Shown in pieces: positions 5,197 through 7,233 of a stretch of DNA of 7,233 nucleotides (positions within the stretch are counted from its first letter, which is position 1; each line of letters opens with the position of its first letter). The position numbers and the translations under genes are program-made. The notes under the pieces are model-generated. The model ran no database searches. It was not told the DNA's origin and saw only the letters and a list, made by a program, of their open reading frames with translations. Source of the stretch: CAZNQW01 sp964575225 (GTDB lineage: Bacteria; Chloroflexota; Anaerolineae; JAAYZQ01); the NCBI GenBank assembly GCA_964575225.1, contig CAZNQW010000198.1:1-7233 (forward strand). Reading direction: 5' to 3'.

Positions 5197-7035
5197 TCAC
5201 GCGGGAGTATCGCCCGCCAAGGGCAACAAAACGGTAAACGTCGTCCCCTGCTCCAACGCCGACTCGACAGAAATCTCGCCGCCATAGCGCGTGACCAGAT
5301 CCTTGACAATGGCCAGGCCTAGCCCGGTCCCCGCTTCCTCCACTTCCCGGGCATTGGGCGCTCGATAGAACTCTTGAAACAGGTGGGGAAAGGCCTCCTG
5401 GGGAATGCCCAGCCCGGTGTCTTGGATCGTCATGCGGGCCCAATCCCCGGATCGCTCGAGGGCCAGGCGTACCCGGCCCTGGGGCGTGTATTTGATGGCA
5501 TTGCTAACCAGGTTGTCCACAAGGCGATCCAGCTCCTCTGGATCGCCCCAGACCACCAGATCGCCCTCGGGCTCTTCCAAGACCAGCTCGATCCCCTTTT
5601 CCACAGCCGGGGGTTCGTGTCGGGCCCGGACCCGCTCCATCACCAACGCCAACGCGACCCGACTCCGGGTATCGGTCACCAGCGCCTCTACCTTGCCCGC
5701 AGCCAGATCCAACAGGTCGTCGATCAAAGATTGAAGAGAGCCGATTCGGCGCCGCGCACGGGTCACAAAATCGGCCTGCTGCGGCGTCAGTTCGCCCACA
5801 TAGCCCCGCTCCAACAGCGTGAGAAGGCTCAAAGACACACTCACCGGCGAGCGAAGCTCGTGCGTCACAATGCGCACAAACCGGGATTTGGTGTTGTCCA
5901 GCTCCTCCAAAAGGTGAAAGGCCTGGGCATTTTCGATGGCCACCGCCCCCTGGACGGCAATGGCGGTCAAGAACTCGGTTTCGTCGTCCGAGAAGCGATG
6001 GGCGATCCCCCCATAGGCCCGGAGCACGCCAATGGGCCCGGACTTGCCCATCAGCGGGGCAATGAGTAGGGTGCGGATTCCCTCCTGGGCCATCTGTTCC
6101 GGTTGAAAGACCCGCTCGTCGCGCAGGACATCGGCAATGTGCAGGGGGTTGCCTTGCAGGACCTCTTGGTCGATCCGGGAGCGGGCCACTTCCACTGGGC
6201 CTCTGGACCGATAGGTCTCGCTCAAGCCAAAAGACCCGGCCAATTCCAGATAACTGCCCGACCGATCAAGCAGGCGGATCGAAGCCGCCTTGCAGCGCAA
6301 CGCCCCAGTGGTGGCTTCTGCCAGGCGATCCAAGACGTGGGCTAGCTCGAGGGTCGAGGTGGTCACCCGCAGGCTTCGATACAACGCGGCCAATTGATCC
6401 TCTCGCCGGCGCAATCGGCGGGAAATGGTCATCGATACATAGGCGGTGACGTAGCAAGCGCCCGTGAAAAAAAAGAGCCGCCCGAGAATATACAGCGAGT
6501 TTGTATGGAGGGTCGTGCCAAACAGGCAAAAGTGGGTCGCCAGACCCCCGTATTCGGCCAGGGCCACACCCCCCACCAACACCGGGGCCAACCCGACGTA
6601 CAAGAAGCCACGGTCATGGGGAAGTAACAATGAGGAGATAATGATATGAAAGAGAAAGAAAAGGATAATCGGGCTTTCGATCCCACCCGTCAGATGAACC
6701 AAAACCGTGGTGGCCAACCAATCGAAACCGATCTGAATGCGGGCAAACCACTGGTAGGTGTTGATGGGCACGGCCGCTTGGCCTTCGAGACGACGCAGCA
6801 CCCATCCGTAGGCGACGTTGGTGGCAAGCAGCCCGGCGCCCAGCAAATATAGAGAAGCCGCCTGAACCGGGATTTGCAGCAGATGAGCGGCAAGCGCCGT
6901 ACCCAGCAGGACGGCTACGCCGGCCAACCAGCGCAGATCCACCAACCAGGACAGGCTATGGACAAGCTCCATCTCGGCGAGTGTGACATTGTCCCCAACC
7001 GGTGGCGGGGTCCTCTCATTCACTCCAGTGATCAA
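5197..7035 (-). CDS. Membrane GAF-domain sensor histidine kinase, RegB-like sensor region
   Basis: This 612-residue protein has six predicted membrane segments (about 36-52, 57-80, 99-115, 122-140, 144-162, 180-203), then a short coiled linker, a GAF domain (about 226-373), a HisKA dimerisation domain and an HATPase_c domain. The phosphoacceptor is H392 in THELRSP. The ATP site shows an N-box with N508 and N512 (NLVSNAIKYTP), a G1 box D539-TGLGIP and a G2 box G569-TGLGL. It should autophosphorylate and pass phosphate to a response regulator, which is not in the window. G117-G118-I-E-S-P122 lies between membrane segments 3 and 4, where RegB/PrrB carries its quinone-binding GGxxNPF motif, suggesting redox or quinone sensing (inference). 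The start is taken as TTG, with a weak AGGGAA five bases upstream. GTG at codon 5 is an alternative; ATG at codon 22 lacks a ribosome site. The stop is TGA. The cytochrome b / iron-sulfur pair follows 100 bases downstream. Confidence 0.92.
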   Translation of the reverse strand: MITGVNERTPPPVGDNVTLAEMELVHSLSWLVDLRWLAGVAVLLGTALAAHLLQIPVQAASLYLLGAGLLATNVAYGWVLRRLEGQAAVPINTYQWFARIQIGFDWLATTVLVHLTGGIESPIILFFLFHIIISSLLLPHDRGFLYVGLAPVLVGGVALAEYGGLATHFCLFGTTLHTNSLYILGRLFFFTGACYVTAYVSMTISRRLRRREDQLAALYRSLRVTTSTLELAHVLDRLAEATTGALRCKAASIRLLDRSGSYLELAGSFGLSETYRSRGPVEVARSRIDQEVLQGNPLHIADVLRDERVFQPEQMAQEGIRTLLIAPLMGKSGPIGVLRAYGGIAHRFSDDETEFLTAIAVQGAVAIENAQAFHLLEELDNTKSRFVRIVTHELRSPVSVSLSLLTLLERGYVGELTPQQADFVTRARRRIGSLQSLIDDLLDLAAGKVEALVTDTRSRVALALVMERVRARHEPPAVEKGIELVLEEPEGDLVVWGDPEELDRLVDNLVSNAIKYTPQGRVRLALERSGDWARMTIQDTGLGIPQEAFPHLFQEFYRAPNAREVEEAGTGLGLAIVKDLVTRYGGEISVESALEQGTTFTVLLPLAGDTPA

Positions 7036-7072
7036 TGTGCTTCCCTGCCCTTGTGTTGCCTTGCGACCTTGA

Positions 7073-7093
7073 GATCAGCGGTCTCTGCTGATC
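7073..7093. promoter_or_regulatory. Inverted repeat upstream of the kinase gene
   Basis: GATCAGC (7073-7079) and GCTGATC (7087-7093) are exact inverse repeats around a seven-base spacer. The element lies 37 bases upstream of the TTG start. It could be an operator or a 5'-leader hairpin; the sequence alone does not decide. Confidence 0.35.
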
Positions 7094-7096
7094 GAT

Positions 7097-7127
7097 AGTC
7101 GCTGTCGGCCGACAGTCACTGTCGACC
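7097..7127. promoter_or_regulatory. Possible operator: alternating CTGTCG/CGACAG hexamers
   Basis: The 14-bp perfect palindrome CTGTCGGCCGACAG (7102-7115) is followed after TCA by a third half-site, CTGTCG (7119-7124). Around it, a 14-base segment at 7097-7110 recurs at 7114-7127 with 12 of 14 matches, a period of 17 bases. The cluster sits about 65-90 bases upstream of the kinase start, a normal place for a regulator to act. A minus-strand pairing of GTGACT and TATCGA with a 16-base spacer overlaps it but is only a weak promoter match. Confidence 0.35.
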
Positions 7128-7201
7128 AGGTCCTGAGGCACAGCCTATCGGCTAGATGCCTGCCTAATCTCGGGTTGTAAATACAAGTCGGTGGGATTCT
7201 T

Positions 7202-7227
7202 TGTGGGGGCCTACCGAGGCCCCCACA
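7202..7227. repeat. Stem-loop at the right end of the window
   Basis: TGTGGGGGCCT (7202-7212) pairs fully with AGGCCCCCACA (7217-7227) around the loop ACCG. A C-rich tail, not a T-run, follows on the plus strand; on the minus strand the stem is followed by AAGAATCC. It is therefore not a standard terminator in either direction. Its G-rich arm resembles those of the palindromes at 192-219 and 2797-2823, and it sits within six bases of the end of the sequence. Confidence 0.65.
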
Positions 7228-7233
7228 CCCCCG

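Larger units (their letters stand above)
7036..7201. other. Upstream region of the sensor kinase gene
   Basis: No gene is evident here. The stretch carries a weak Shine-Dalgarno (AGGGAA, 7041-7046 on the minus strand), an inverted repeat at 7073-7093 and a cluster of CTGTCG/CGACAG hexamers at 7102-7124. Candidate promoter hexamers on the minus strand match the consensus only partly, so no promoter is called with confidence. Confidence 0.45.

Noticed and set aside
7202..7227. Intrinsic terminator at the right end
   Set aside because: The stem is good, but a C-rich tail follows on the plus strand and AAGAATCC on the minus strand. The neighbouring gene beyond the window is unknown.

Overview
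The window is a GC-rich bacterial contig fragment with four protein genes, all on the minus strand. Read in transcription order (right to left) they are: a membrane-bound GAF-domain sensor histidine kinase (7035-5197); a NarI/HdrE/DsrM-type cytochrome b membrane subunit (5096-4128); an HdrD/GlpC-type iron-sulfur protein with two [4Fe-4S] motifs and two CCG domains (4113-2878); and a secreted VIT + von Willebrand factor A protein (2598-262). I saw no tRNA, rRNA, CRISPR array, transposase or convincing intrinsic terminator. Start codons are TTG, ATG, GTG and GTG in that order; the last three each have a clear Shine-Dalgarno sequence.

The gene types and the style of the extragenic palindromes suggest a Chloroflexota (Anaerolineae/Caldilineae-like) genome or metagenome-assembled genome. 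This rests on recollection of similar sequences, not on a search, and is only moderately secure. Bases 1-15 match the 3' end of the Illumina TruSeq read-1 adapter, so the left contig edge carries untrimmed adapter rather than genomic DNA.

The functional core is the cytochrome b / iron-sulfur pair. The iron-sulfur gene's Shine-Dalgarno sequence lies directly against the stop codon of the cytochrome gene, so the two look translationally coupled. They should form a membrane complex that exchanges electrons between the quinone pool and a cytoplasmic partner (thiol/disulfide, electron-transfer flavoprotein, or 2-hydroxy-acid-type substrate); the partner is not in the window. The histidine kinase 100 bp upstream has six predicted membrane segments with a GGxxSP motif between segments 3 and 4. 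This resembles the quinone-sensing GGxxNPF region of RegB/PrrB, so a redox-sensing role next to a quinone oxidoreductase is a reasonable but unproven idea. The VIT-VWA gene is separated by 279 bp of repeat-containing DNA and is probably expressed independently.

The noncoding DNA holds a perfect 28-bp palindrome (192-219), a 27-nt palindrome (2797-2823), an 11-bp stem-loop at the extreme right end (7202-7227), half of the first palindrome directly after the adapter (16-24), and a 22-bp imperfect direct repeat (2681-2702 and 2773-2794). These look like dispersed extragenic repeats and probably explain why the assembly ends where it does. Upstream of the kinase, three alternating copies of the hexamer CTGTCG/CGACAG form a possible operator. 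I found no clearly new multi-gene system; the best lead is the sensor kinase / quinone redox complex pairing.
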